Below, piece by piece: positions 46,826-58,405 of a DNA stretch of 64,000 bases. The first letter of the stretch is position 1. Each line of letters begins with the position of its first letter. The notes below the pieces were generated by a model, which saw only the letters and a list, made by a program, of their open reading frames with translations, did not search any database and had not been told where the DNA came from. The position numbers and the translations under genes were made by a program. This stretch comes from Coriolopsis trogii. Lineage: Eukaryota; Basidiomycota; Agaricomycetes; Polyporales; Polyporaceae. The DNA is taken from contig JAHYIO010000039.1 of the NCBI GenBank assembly GCA_020543525.1, positions 372,001 to 436,000 of the forward strand. Reading direction: 5' to 3'.

Positions 46826-47392
46826 TATTGTTATGTTGATGTGGAGGGTGTACAGAGACCCTGAGAGTACGCTGGCTCGGCGAGAATCAATGGTGGCTTG
46901 AGACAAGTTCAAGTTCAACCGTGGATTGACGCTCCAGATGGAGTTCGTAAGCGTCATCGTTCCATGAGCACTCTAGCAACTAGCGCTACTATAGGATGAG
47001 CGACAAGTCGGGGTACAAGATGCATCACAAACATGAACTGATATCATTGAAGTCGAAGGGTGATAGTAGCCATTGTGCGTTCTTGTTTTAGCTGAGGCCG
47101 GGCGTGCTGGCTAGGCTGCAGCTCTTACCACCGTTACGAGGCAAAATCCGGCACGGAATCTAACAAGTGTGACCTCATGTAAGGTTAGCTTAAAGTATAC
47201 TCAGAACGACTCCATCATATGATTGAGAGACATGATAGGAATTCGCAGCTCTCAAATCCCCAACGAGGACAGCATGAGAACGGAAACAGGTGCGACTCAA
47301 ACAGCCTGAGAATGTATGCCAATGCCCGAGGTGTATCGGTACTATAATACACAATACCAGATACTGGAATGGAATGTGGCAGACCATGGAGA
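46826..47392. other. Stretch without a gene
   Basis: Contains the remains of the copy l promoter (~46885-46910) and 3' flank sequence of fragment m. No coding signal. Confidence 0.4.
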
Positions 47393-47690
47393 CTCACAAC
47401 ATCGTTATCATATGTGTACCACCACCGTAGTTTCGATCCGCCGCCATGCCCCTCATTCATCGCCCGGTTGAAGGTCTTCACGCCTGAGCCACTCGTTACC
47501 GCCTCTTGAAGTCGTAATCGGATCGGATGTAGACAACGCCGTCCCAATCGAGGGAGCAAGGTCGCCCGATCATCATGCGTAAGCTAGTGACTTCTCTGAG
47601 TTTGTGAAACACGGCGACGTCATACGCGCTACTCATGAATCTCGGGTTCCTGAGTTCCTGAAGTGCTTATCCGTAAGGTCTGTTAGCGGC
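47393..47690 (-). pseudogene. YGWP family fragment m (subfamily A)
   Basis: Only the second half of exon 2 is present: RAMNEG and SKLRWWYTYDND are readable, with the usual GTGAGT donor position, but the frame is broken by a deletion upstream. The match ends near 47690, inside the DL(T/S)EEHY region. Exon 1 and the YGWP part are missing. Confidence 0.75.
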
Positions 47691-47736
47691 TAGCCACAAC
47701 TAACACACGGACAAGAACAAGACACTCACCAGGCTG

Positions 47737-48830
47737 TTAGGATAGGGATACACAACTGCAGCTCCAGTCGGCCGCTGCCGCCTCTTTGATCGGCTCGTCT
47801 GTCATCGTCGTCTTTGACGGAAACCCTGAGCGGCTCGACGCCTTGTCAGCATTGTCAGGTCTCGCACGGAGCTGAAGAAATACGAGGTGTATTCGTCTTG
47901 AGTGATCACCGACTGCGTTGGTGCTGGTGTCGGCACGCGTGGTGCTGGTGCAGATATCGACATTCCGGCTTTCCCCCAGCCTGCCGGACGGTAGTTCAAG
48001 TACGGTAGGTCGTCGTGCCACACATCGACAGCGGCGCAGAGGGGAAGCCATGCCCTCGTTCGACGGCATCAAGAAGTGAGTTCGTGGGCGAAAGATCTTG
48101 GGGAAGTGGTGAGAGCGGCATGGTGGCGGGAAGATGACGACTCGGGGATGTCATGAGGGACCCAGTCACCATCTGCGAGAAGCTACCGTCAGCAAGCGCT
48201 CCCTCTGAACAAGGCATGTACGCGACCTTGCTGGTAATTTTGATGAGTGTGGTAGAAGAGAGGACAAGGAGAAGCACTGGCAGCAACCTCACAGCCGATG
48301 GAGAGGCAAATATCGTCCGAACCTAGCACACTGCACACTCAGGCTGTCGCCAACCTCTGGAGAGCATGCTCTATCGAGCTGCTACCACAGCTCCATGGCG
48401 GGCCTAACAAAAGTTGTGCGTTGTATGCGCGAGAGGCGTCCCAGGACACTGGCTCCATATGCGAGACGACACTTGCACAAAGTGGAAAGGTTAACACAGT
48501 AACAGGCCAGAAATATTGCAGACATACCTTGACATGCCTTGTTCACCCATACCGCGTTCCGGCTCTGCCTTTGCAGAGGTCGTTCTTGATAATAACGCAA
48601 AGACCTAGAGACTAGGGGATGGAGGGACGAGTGAGGGTTGCTGCCAGCAAACACAGGGCGTCAGTTAGCGTCAGCTAAGAGGCACCCGGGCTGGTCGCTT
48701 GAGTATGCGCGCCGTCCGCCCCCCGTCTCTGCATACGGCGTAGGTAGCTGCGCTACTGGACGCCATGTGTGGGCTGCGCACGTCGCTGTGCAATGGGTAC
48801 AGGACGTCTCTGCCCCGGGTGCTGCATGCT
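47737..48830 (-). repeat. Left arm of an inverted repeat with an unknown conserved coding piece
   Basis: Matches 55600-55993 plus 57150-57760 in opposite orientation. The minus frame 48023-47802 encodes LPYLNYRPAGWGKAG and DEYTSYFFSSVRDLTML; the other arm has LPYSNYRPVGQVIAG and NEYTSYFFSSVRDLTML. The frame is kept between arms, which suggests a once-functional protein. Other conserved pieces (CRLAYGASVLGRLSRI) lie near 48460. Family unknown. Confidence 0.6.
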
Positions 48831-49416
48831 AGTGCTCAATTCTCTGCACTTGCGTCGCGTTTCGGCAACATCATGCTGCGCCTGTCCATGTCCGCCTTGA
48901 CCCCCATGATGCTTGGTGGTACCAAACGAAGAGCAAGGTCGTCGGATACGGAAATGCCGTCGCAGCCTGTGCATCTCGTCGACGTCCAGTCATTTGTACG
49001 GGACACCAGTGATTGCCACACGATGGAGCATGGCCGTCGCACCTGTATTTCACCAACTCGCATCGCTGATGGTCCAACTTCAGACCCGATACGGACATTG
49101 TGCGCTGTCTTATAAGAGATGTGGAAGAAAGACCGCGTCCATACGCGATGAAGCGTTCGAGTGAGAGATGTGAAGAAGAGGGATAATACAATGGCTCACA
49201 AGCTGGAGCTGGACCCGGAAGGTACACTAGTTGAAGGGTACGAGCGATCGTCATATGCTTCACGTGGCCACCAGCGACATCGAACCAACGTGAGTGAGTA
49301 AAGAACGTATACCGATGGCAATGCTAGGCACAGAGGTGCGAAGGTTGAAAGTCAACGACGTAGATACGATAATGCACCGATTTGCCCAAAGCTTGTTCGT
49401 CAACGCCGCACGCGTC
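48831..49416. other. Stretch without a supported gene
   Basis: Only short overlapping frames; no domain recognised. It ends at the edge of the i/n segmental duplication. Confidence 0.4.
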
Positions 49417-50512
49417 TCGGACTATGCAAACTACCACGCACCTATACCATCCATGCCATGTCTTCCGTCTATCCTGACGCACACAGCACGACCTCGATGA
49501 CGATAGGTTGAGATAGTGAATCCCAGATGTGATACAAAGACGCGCAGAATAAGGATACATAATATATAAGATCAAGGCAACACGGAGACCCAATCAGGCG
49601 CGGCAATAGGTTATCGACGCCGTGATGTGTATCGGCTCTATTCAAGCATAGAATGTCAGATGGCCCGTAATGTGAGACACGCGATAGAGACTCACGACAT
49701 CATTATCGAATGTGTACCACCATTGCAATTTCGATCGATCGACGCCCTCATTCATCGCCCTATCGATGAGTTCCACCCCTTTGTCAAGGTACCCCAGTGT
49801 GTGGGCCACACGCCATCGCTGCTCCATGTCGTAGTTCGACCAGATGTAAACGATGCCGTCCCAATCGAGGGAGTAAGGCCGACCGATGTCCAACCGCAGA
49901 CCCGTCTCTTTCTGGAGCTTGCGCATCATCATGAACGCAGCGCCATAGTATACACTACTCATGAACCGCTGATTGCTGTAGTGCTCCTCCGTGAGTTCTG
50001 CAAAGTCGGCCACCTTCTTGCCCCCGAACATCTCCTGTGAACCTTCTGCGACGTTGAAGTGGATGTGGTGGCGTTGTGCGTAGTCGAGCATGTATTCATT
50101 CTTGAAGGGCCAGCCATAGAGACGTAGCTCGGGCTGTGTGCCGCTGCTGGCGAGCTCCGTCGGGAGAATCTCATCTTGGGGGGCGCGAGCCTTCATGAGA
50201 ATCGCCAGCCTCTACAGGTCGTCGTAAGCAAAAGAAGGCCAATACCGCAGTCTTGGGATACGCACCTTTCGCTCAGCTCGCTCAGCCCTCTCTGCTGCCC
50301 TCGATAGTTTGTATGGCGGCTCCGGGTTGGTCTTTTGCACCTTGGGTGCGCGAGGTGCTTCCTCTTGGTTGTCGGATCTCTTTCGCTTGGCAGCGAGGCG
50401 AGTGTTGTATTTGTGGGACGTAGACATGACGATGGCGTTGTGAGGTGCGGAATGAGAAGGGAAGTACGGTGGCTCAGTGGTGTGAATCGTGGTTAGAGAC
50501 AAGGTCAAGTTC
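49417..50512 (-). repeat. Segmental duplication unit carrying copy n
   Basis: Near-identical partner of 39350-40440. Confidence 0.8.
49611..50427 (-). CDS. YGWP family copy n (subfamily A), intact
   Basis: Minus strand; exons 50427-50266, 50211-49696 and 49637-49611 (introns 54 and 58 bp); 234 residues. Nearly the same protein as copy i (YGWPFKNEY for YGWPFKDEY, RKLQKETGLRLDIG for RMLQKETGLRLNIG). Promoter block 2 is at ~50485-50504. It lies 481 bp downstream of PD-ExK-like copy 3 on the same strand, completing the third intact two-gene cassette. Copy i has no such partner beside it. Function unknown. Confidence 0.8.
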
Positions 50513-50908
50513 AACATCGCATAAACGCGCACGGCCCCTTGGTGTATATTGAAACTCCGCAAGCGCCCAAGATCCTCATCGTGAGCGCCCAACCACTCAT
50601 CGCGGCGTCGTTGAAACGTTGACTGATGACTCGGTCGTCGAGCGTACGGAGCGCAAGACATTGCATGTTGAATGCTCCGTTTTTTGGCATGACTATTCCA
50701 CTTGTGATACAATGTTTGACTCGTACTCGTACTATCCCCGTGCCTCAATCCTCCTCGTACATGCCACCTCTCGTATCATCCCACAACACGCACCGTGACC
50801 GCCGCCGGGGCCCTCTGCCTGGAGAGGCGACGTGTGCACGTTCCCGCGGACAGCTGGGACCCACTCCACCGTCCCGACATTGGGGGAAGCATTCCTGTTC
50901 TCCGCACC

Positions 50909-52295
50909 TCATTGTCTGGCCTTGGCCAGAAGCCTTGCGCTCCGTCGCCTTCCCTCTTGGTGCTCTGCGACTTGCTCCTCACTGTCTGGGTCTTCTGGCT
51001 CGTCGCAAAAGAGGGGGGCAGCAATCAAAATTGGTGCTGCGACTGCATCAAGACCAGGCATCTTGATACGCTTCGGCCTCCGTCCCGCGAGCGGAGACTC
51101 GGGCTCGTCCCACACTCTACCAGGCGAGGGAATGTAGGGGCTGTTGTTACCAACCGTCGTGGGCGAAGCGCTCTGAGACAGAATGGTCTGGAGGTCCTCT
51201 TCAAAGCGGTGGACATCTCGACGTATTGCCCACTCGACCACATCATCCGGGTTCACCTGTTAGCAATGTTACTCGACTGACCTGCAGGCATTGACTTGAA
51301 CAGAGTGCTTACGGCAAGTTGTCTCGTATCAGCAGGCTTCTCTGGTCCCGGCGACAGCCAGTCGACTTGGTACGAGTACCCCTCGTAGTTCTGCAAGAGA
51401 GGTATTCCGGTTGCATAGAGGAACTCTTCCGACAGTGACGCCTCGAACGACGTCCCGTGACGACCCTTAGAAGAGAACTTCATAACGGGTGCGTTGAAGA
51501 ACAGAATCTTTGGAAGAGGTCGGTTCTGATGCTCCTTGATAAGGTCTTTATACCGCTTGACCACTTGTTCCATCTCAGCAGGTGTCAAGACACGGTTGAT
51601 CGTGGGCTCAGAAAGTGGCCGTTTGATCTCCCCGGCCGGGCGTTCCCATTTAAACATGGAGAAGAAGACGCCGATGATGAGGAGAGCATACACGTGTTCC
51701 CACTCCGGGTTATGCGCGAACGCGGCCATCGCTTGGTTGTATATTTGCTCGACGTGATCTTTGATCCCCATGAACGCGGCTTCCTGAGCTTTCTTCGAAT
51801 CCCACCGGACGGAGATGTTCAGAGGCTTAATCTCCCAGATGTCGATTGGGAGACTCTCAAGCTTCAGGCCAGAATGGCATTTGAGGAACGCTCGTACGAA
51901 ATCCGGGACCTTCTTTTCCCGATAGTAACGCAGCTTGATGACGTTCCTGCCAATCTCTCCCGCAGGGATCACGCGAGGGCCGAGCACGGCTTGAGGGCGA
52001 AACGAGATGGTTGTACGCGGGCGGCCGCCGGGTGGGTTGACGTTGTGGCAAAGGTGAGAAATGATATGGCCATACAGCGAGTAAAGCGGGCTCTCCTTGG
52101 CCCGGTCGGCATAGGCTTCGCCGATGAGGACGGAAAGGTCGGAATCGAACCTATCCTTCGTGACAATGCACTGATTGAGTCGTTAACCAGGCGTCAGCGC
52201 ACATAACCATGTGGTTGTGGTTCACGTACCAGTAGTGCTTGCGACTCTCGCGCTCTGTCGCGTGCCTCCTGTACTCGGTTTTCGTTCAGAGGCAT
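50909..52295 (-). CDS. PD-(D/E)XK-like large family protein, copy 3 (short C-terminus)
   Basis: Minus strand; exons 52295-52230, 52170-51313 and 51256-50909 (introns 59 and 56 bp, phase 0); ~423 residues. The start was chosen to match the short exon 1 of copies 1 and 2, although the frame is open further upstream. PDF at ~111-113 and WEIKP at ~134-138 (D112, E135, K137) are kept despite strong divergence elsewhere. AMAAFAHNPEW and a hydrophobic strand (LLIIGVFFSMFKW) follow. The last exon is only 115 codons against ~290 in the others and ends with a basic stretch (GRRRSARLLAKARQ). Retention of the three key residues in a divergent copy argues that they matter. Confidence 0.75.
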
Positions 52296-53770
52296 GATGC
52301 TTCCGGAGGTTTGAAGCTCAAGGAGAGCGCATGTGATGGCAGCAGAGGAGTGAGAGTTGAACTTGTGAGCGCCTGTGTAGCAGCTATTGTGCACCGAGGT
52401 GAGCATGGGCGGCCCACGCTCAGCCTGTGTGGGTGTCCCGTTTGGGTAAGATTGACTAAGCTCCATAGTTAGTTCTTTTGCCAAGTCAGTCCACGCCTTT
52501 TTGAAGGTAAATTCGTCCGTTTTCCACAATGTTACAATCTCTTCTACTCGCCAACCCTCGAGTAGCCCGCCTCTCAATTTCAGGTAGAATACATCTCGTT
52601 TTGTGGTTGTTTATCAATTAACAAAAGTTTCATTCCTTGGTTAGACATTGATAGCGTGCTCTGCGCAGACTAGGCTCGGTCAAGACGTGCTATGCAGGAC
52701 CGAACGTGGCCCTACATCAGTCTAAGTGCCCTCACAGCTCTAATCAAACAGCTTCAAGTTGCGCTTTGGAGGAGCCATCCATTGCTCGGGCTTCGGGTGC
52801 GACACTAGGTGACTAACTACGTTGTCATCCATGTGTTAAACCGGAGTTCCAGTGTGTGTATTTCAGTGAACCTGTGAAATCTCTTCCATCGTTGTGCTAC
52901 GGTGATTCTCTCATGCTTTTTCACTGGCCGAAATTGCTGCTCTACAAACCATCACGTCAACACATGAGGATCATTATAGTGAGAGCGCGCATACATGGCG
53001 TCCGGTGAAGGTGAGTTGCATCTTCGCGAATGGTCGGATGCCGAACATACTCCCTTACTTTGTGATACCAAATGTGAGGAGATGCTCTTTCATTCCGTTC
53101 ACAGTTCACTGCATTACCTCTGCAACAAGCGCTATTCCTGAAGCATTTCAGGTTCTACCCCACTCTATTTTAACAGTCTCCGTCGCCGTCATCTTCCCTC
53201 CGTTACGCTCCCTAGCGTCTGCAAAGTGCACCATCATATCCGCGACGTCCTCGCGTCCACACGAAGCGTAGATATGACTGCGAACCAGCACTTCCCAGAC
53301 ATCAATACGTACTTAATGAGGAGCAGGGGGCGCGGGACGCAGCACAGAGGGAGAACGCGACGCTCAACGAAGATTTTGCCTCATCATCTGCCGCATCTAT
53401 CGGTCTCAGCTCCGAGAGTCTCACATCAATCCAATATCTCGTTCTCAATCTCCGACTCTCACGACTGTATGCGCTGCGCTTCTGAGGGCATGGTCCGTTT
53501 GAAAATGCGCATATAGTTGTCGTTAGTGAACACGGCCAAGTTCTTGGTTTCCGTCGCAGTCCAACCTATTCAAGGCACGGGCGTGCGAGCAGTCCACCTC
53601 TCTCAACTCACGAAAGTGCAAAGATGGAACGTTTCATCAATTTATACATGTTCCGTTGTGAAATAGTACAATACATAACTCTATAAGTGACGACTGAGGC
53701 CTGAGTCCTTGTAACAGGCAGACAAGCTTTAGTAGGGGCGCGGTTGGCCGCGCGCGTTAATCCAATGTTG
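52296..53770. other. Intergenic region with decayed flank pieces
   Basis: 52.3-52.58 kb is 5' region of PD-ExK-like copy 3. From ~52980 (GCGCATACATGGCGTCCGG) to ~53470 it contains poorly preserved pieces of the B-copy 3' flank, including an AERENATL-like remnant at ~53330-53370. No gene is supported. Confidence 0.4.
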
Positions 53771-53773
53771 AAC

Positions 53774-53790
53774 TTGCCTCAAACCACGAT
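53774..53790 (+). promoter_or_regulatory. YGWP-family promoter block 2 (copy o)
   Basis: TTGCCTCAAACCACGATAC, ~60 bp before the ATG. Confidence 0.5.
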
Positions 53791-53849
53791 ACACCACTGC
53801 TGAGCCATCGCACTCTCCGTGTGATTACTCTCACCACAACGCCACTATC

Positions 53850-54689
53850 ATGTCTACAACACACAACTACAACACTCGTTCCTCCGCCAAGCGAAAGAGA
53901 CCCGATAACCAGGAGGACGCAGCTCGCGTACCGAAGGCGCAAAAGACCAATCCGAAGCCTCCGCAGTACAAGCGGTCGACGACAGCAGCAGAGACTTGGA
54001 CAGGGTACTGGCATACTATCGATAAGAAGGTGCGTAGCCAAGTGGTGACTTCGCTCGTAGCCCTGGACTTATGGCGGCATGCAGGAGCTGGAGAGCGCGA
54101 TGAAGGCTCGTGGCCCCGAGGACGAGCTCGATCCGGCGGAACTCGCGAGCAGCGGCACACAGCCTGAGCTACGTCTCTATGGCTGGCCCTTCAAGTACGA
54201 GTACATGCTTGAGTACGCGCGGCGCCATCACCTCGGCTTTCCCGTCGCGAAGGGTGCACGAAAGTTGTTCGGCAATAAGAGGACGTTCAAGTTTGCAGAC
54301 CTGACGGAGGAGCACTACAGCAATACCATGCTCATGAGTAGCGTGTACCACGCCGCTGCGTTTGTGACAATGTGCAAGCTCGAAGAGGAAACGGAGCTCC
54401 AGCTGTGGATGGGTCGACCTTACTCCGTCGATTGGGACGGCATGATCTACATCTGGTCGAACTACGACTTCGAGAAGCTGTGGCGAGTGGCCGACAAACT
54501 CGATCTCTTCGACACCGGCGCGGAGACTATCGATAGGGCGATGAACGAAGGCGTGCATGGCAAGGGGTCGAAATTGCAATGGTGGTATACATATGACAAT
54601 GATGTTGTGAGTCGACACTCGCCATGCACATTTCGAGCAGTATCTGACGTCTTTGATCTCGATAGAGCCGGTTTACCTCAAGTTGGTGA
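53850..54689 (+). CDS. YGWP family copy o (subfamily A), intact
   Basis: Exons 53850-54029, 54085-54606 and 54666-54689 (introns 55 and 59 bp); 241 residues. YNTRSSAKRKRPDNQED; core EDELDPAELASS, LRLYGWPFKYEY, RRHHLGF, LFGNKRTFKFADL, DWDGMIYIWSNYD, QWWYTYDND. The last exon codes Ser-Arg-Phe-Thr-Ser-Ser-Trp-stop. Exon 1 end and intron 1 are almost the same as in broken copy q. Function unknown. Confidence 0.79.
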
Positions 54690-55599
54690 TAGTCTGTTCG
54701 CATGTAGTCGCGTTTGTTCGTCGTCCCATGCTGCTTTTGTCTCGTATTCTGTATCTTTATTTGCGTCTTGTATCTGGTATCATATCCTGGATTCTGCCAA
54801 ACCGCCCTAGCCATCACCTTTGAAGTCGTGCCCAGAGAATTAGAGGCAATGGAGTCCGCTGGCTCGCTCAAGATGAGTGTTATGATCAGATTCAGGAAGG
54901 TACGGAGACTCCAGTTGTCTGCGCCTTTGACAGTTTATCTCTAGCCGGCCTGAGCTACCGCACTTTCCCCCTCCCTTCTGACTACGTTGGGTACCTGCGA
55001 TCCGCAAAGCGCCCCCTTGAGCAAGACAGCACTGCACAACACTTCTGAAAGATTCGGACGACGGTCGAGCCTGAGGAATGGGTAGTAGACCAAGCACTGA
55101 ACAGTCAGTGATGCCAGCTAGTAAAGAAAGGTGCGCTACACACATTTCCTATCGTGTGCGCAGTCACTGACATTCCGTGCCGAGAAGACAGAACTTGATG
55201 GACTGCAGAGGCCTCGTCGACGACTTCGTTCGCGTTGACCTTGCCGGCGGCGGCACAAAACGGGTACTTACAGGTGCTAGAGTACGCGCGATACCATTCC
55301 CTTCGAGCCTGCACACCAGTCTTGTTGGGGCCAAGAAGGAGCTGTTTATCAATCTGTCGGAGGAACGTGGCCACCTTACGGAGCAACATATAAGTCTGTA
55401 GAAACGCGGCGCGAGTGCAGCGACGTGCAGCTCCCGACGTTGTGCAGCGTCGCAGCCAGTGCAGAAGCTTGCAGAAAGATGCAGCGTCATGCGCAGTGAT
55501 ATATGCACACATGGCGTCCAGTAGCGCAGCTACCTGGGCGGTATGCAGCGACGGGTTATGCGAGTGTGGAGGAGGTACCGGTGAAGCGGCATACTCAAG
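54690..55599. other. Stretch without a supported gene
   Basis: Short overlapping frames only. Around 55400-55500 short GTGCAGC/GTGCAGAAG direct repeats occur. No family recognised. Confidence 0.4.
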
Positions 55600-57760
55600 C
55601 GACCGGCCCGGTGCCTCTTAGCTGCGGCTCACTGACGCGCTGCGCTTTGCTGGCGGCAATCTTCGTCGTCCGTTCCTCCTCCTCAGTCCTTGTCTGCATG
55701 TCTTCGCGTTACTCCCAATGCCTCCGCTTTCTCCCCAAGCGGCCTTTGCAAAAGTAGAGCCAAAACACGGTATGGGACACCAAGTTGCTCAGGGCGTGTC
55801 AAGGTATGTCTTCAATATGTTTGGCCTCCGTTTCTGTTACACCCTCCATTTTTCCTGCAAGTCTCGTCTCGCGTATGGAACCAGTGTCCTCGGTCGCCTC
55901 TCGCGCATATAATGCACATCTTCCGTTAGGCCCATCATAGGGCAGCGGTCGCAGTTCGATGGAGCATGGGCTCCAGACGCTGGCGACAGCCTGACCGTGC
56001 GGACGAGTCTACCATGGGGTAGCAGTCGAAGTCCGACGAGGCATGGGCCTTCGAGGCTGGCGGCGACTTGTCCGTAGTGCATGACACGAAAACCCTTGCT
56101 GTAAGCAGATGGCAGTGCGTTCCGGGGGTCACTGTCTCCGAATCAATATGCATATCTGCACCCACACCAGCGGATGTCATACAGGCGCAATGCGGGCATG
56201 TTCGCTTGGTCGCACCGTGGCCCTGTGTGCAGTTTCCGCAGCTGTGTCGCCGACCTACGAACAGTTGTTACGACAGTGCACGATTGCTCGCTGGGCCACA
56301 CCATGGCCCTATGAGCGGGTCCCTATTGCACCAGGCGGGCGACTGTGTAGAGGACATGACACGAAGCTCTATCGGTAGTGGAGGTCACTCGCTCAATTCG
56401 CCGAATCCATATGTCCATTCCGCCGACTTTTTGTCCTAGCCTCTTCTGCCCGCGTCGAATGCTGACATCCCGTTTTTTCCTCCACGTCCCTCGGTGCACA
56501 TCGATCACAGGGCGAGCCGCATAGGACGAAAGGCGTGTGACGTCCACTGTCATTATCGCTTCCGTATGGTACCCAGCCGAAGCGCGGGTGTGGAGGCAAG
56601 GCTTGTCAGTGATGAGTCGCCTTCGCGTTCTTCGATCGACACATTTCAGGGTACCGCAAGGAGGTTACAGCGGACGGGAAATGACAAGTAAGCGATAGCA
56701 TCAAGGGGTAGTGCCCGTGCGTTTATGCCCTCGCGACAAATGTTGCGCCACGGTACAGGCGGATGTGCTGCTGATCATTCTTTTCTCTGTGCGCTTTTCC
56801 CTCCTTCAAGTCCGTGTTGCATATGACCGTATGTCAATTGCGGACGCCACCGCCTCCTGCCGCGTACCACGTACCACACATCAGCATGAGGAACGAGTCC
56901 CGATAGGCCTGGCACGCTACCAGCGTCCCGCCAGGTGTCGCTAGTCCCAGACTCAAAGGAGCCTCTGCCGGAACAATAGTGCGCGCGCGAGACGTACCGT
57001 GCGCAACCCGTGAAATTTGTCTGCCACATGGACATCCTGTCACGTTCCCAACACGACGAACATATCGGCTAAGCATCTCTTCTGCACCCTCCATTCTGTA
57101 CCATATCCTTAGCGATGCAAGATTGCGAGTGTGCACGCCTGGTGTCCCGTCTCGGTTCGATGTTCTATGCCTCTCCATCTTCGGCTGTGAGTTCGCTGCT
57201 TCTCCTCGTTCCCTCTACTACCACACTCACGAGAATCACCAGCAATAGCGCATACTTGCATTGAGACATACCTTGTTCGGCGGGCGCGCTTGCCAGTGCT
57301 GGCGGTAGCTTCTCGCAGATGCTGACTGGGTCCCTCATGACATCCCTCGTCATCATCCCGCCACCACGTCGCTCTCACCACTCCCACCACGGCCAGATGC
57401 ACCATCATCAAGATCTTTCGCCCAGTGTTCCGAACTCACTCCATGATGCCGTCGAACGATGGCATGGCTTCCCCTCTCGATATGTGGCTACGAAGACCTA
57501 CCATACTCGAACTACCGTCCGGTAGGCCAGGTGATAGCGGGCATGTCGATGTTTGCACCACCACCACGCGTGTCGACATTAGCACCAACGCAGTCGGGGA
57601 TTACCCAAAACGAATACACCTCGTATTTCTTCAGCTCCGTGCGAGACCTGACAATGCTGACATACGTCGTTGCGCGCGAGGTTTTACGCAACGTCCTACT
57701 TCCTAAGAGTGTTTTGAGGGCTCGAGCCTACCTGGTTTGCTCGAGGTCGGCGTTTGCGTA
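55600..57760 (+). repeat. Right arm of an inverted repeat, split by ~1.15 kb of unrelated DNA
   Basis: 55600-55993 and ~57150-57760 match the left arm (47737-48830) in reverse. Between them 1.15 kb has no counterpart there and begins with degenerate tandem copies of a ~70-bp unit (GCGACAGCCTGACCGTGCGG, then GGCGACTTGTCCG). The conserved piece NYRPVGQVIAG...SSVRDLTML is at ~57520-57660. No ends typical of a transposon were found around the insert. Confidence 0.55.
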
Positions 57761-58328
57761 ACTGCTAGATCGGTGCAGCCAATTTTGTCCGTAATCAATG
57801 GTCCCAATGTCGAGTCTCGACCAGCTACGACTGTCGAATTTTGCCTGACGTCGCTGCTCGAGGTTCATTAGGTCATCATGGGGTGCGTGACTGGGAACGA
57901 CGGTACACTCCTTCCTGGATACGCACGGAACACTCTTACAAAGTACACGCTGATCTCCCGTTCCTGTCCACAGTCGGTCTAACACAAGCCTCGCGGTGCC
58001 GTCACCCTCCCATTCTGCCCCTTCGTCGCGTTCCATCAGCCCGGATGACGCAGAGCCCGCCGCCGATCCTTCAAGTTGAAGGCGCGGGCGCGGAGAGGTC
58101 CGTACCGCGCCGATTCTACAACCGCGCGCTGATGCGCCTCCTGCACGGCCTGCATGCAAACAGGATCGGGCACGAATGCGGTCACCGCCGTGCACCTCAT
58201 CGTCTACTCCCTCCTCACAGCCTGAGTCGTATGGGCGGAGGTTGCGGATTTGCTGCTAGGCGCGCAAGATGGCGGATCATGGGCGCTGGTAGTGGCGGCG
58301 GGGCGTCAATCCGACGTTGAACTCGAAC
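57761..58328. other. Intergenic region
   Basis: No gene supported. Overlapping GC-rich frames on both strands at 57841-58320 look like composition effects. Confidence 0.4.
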
Positions 58329-58405
58329 CTTGTCTCAAACCAGCACGAACCAAGACTCAAGGGTACTGTTCAGCCGCTCTACTTCACCCCCATCGCAACA
58401 CCATC

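Noticed and set aside
57841..58320. 159-codon ORF before copy p
   Set aside because: A minus-strand ORF of similar length overlaps it, and there are no motifs or splice pattern.
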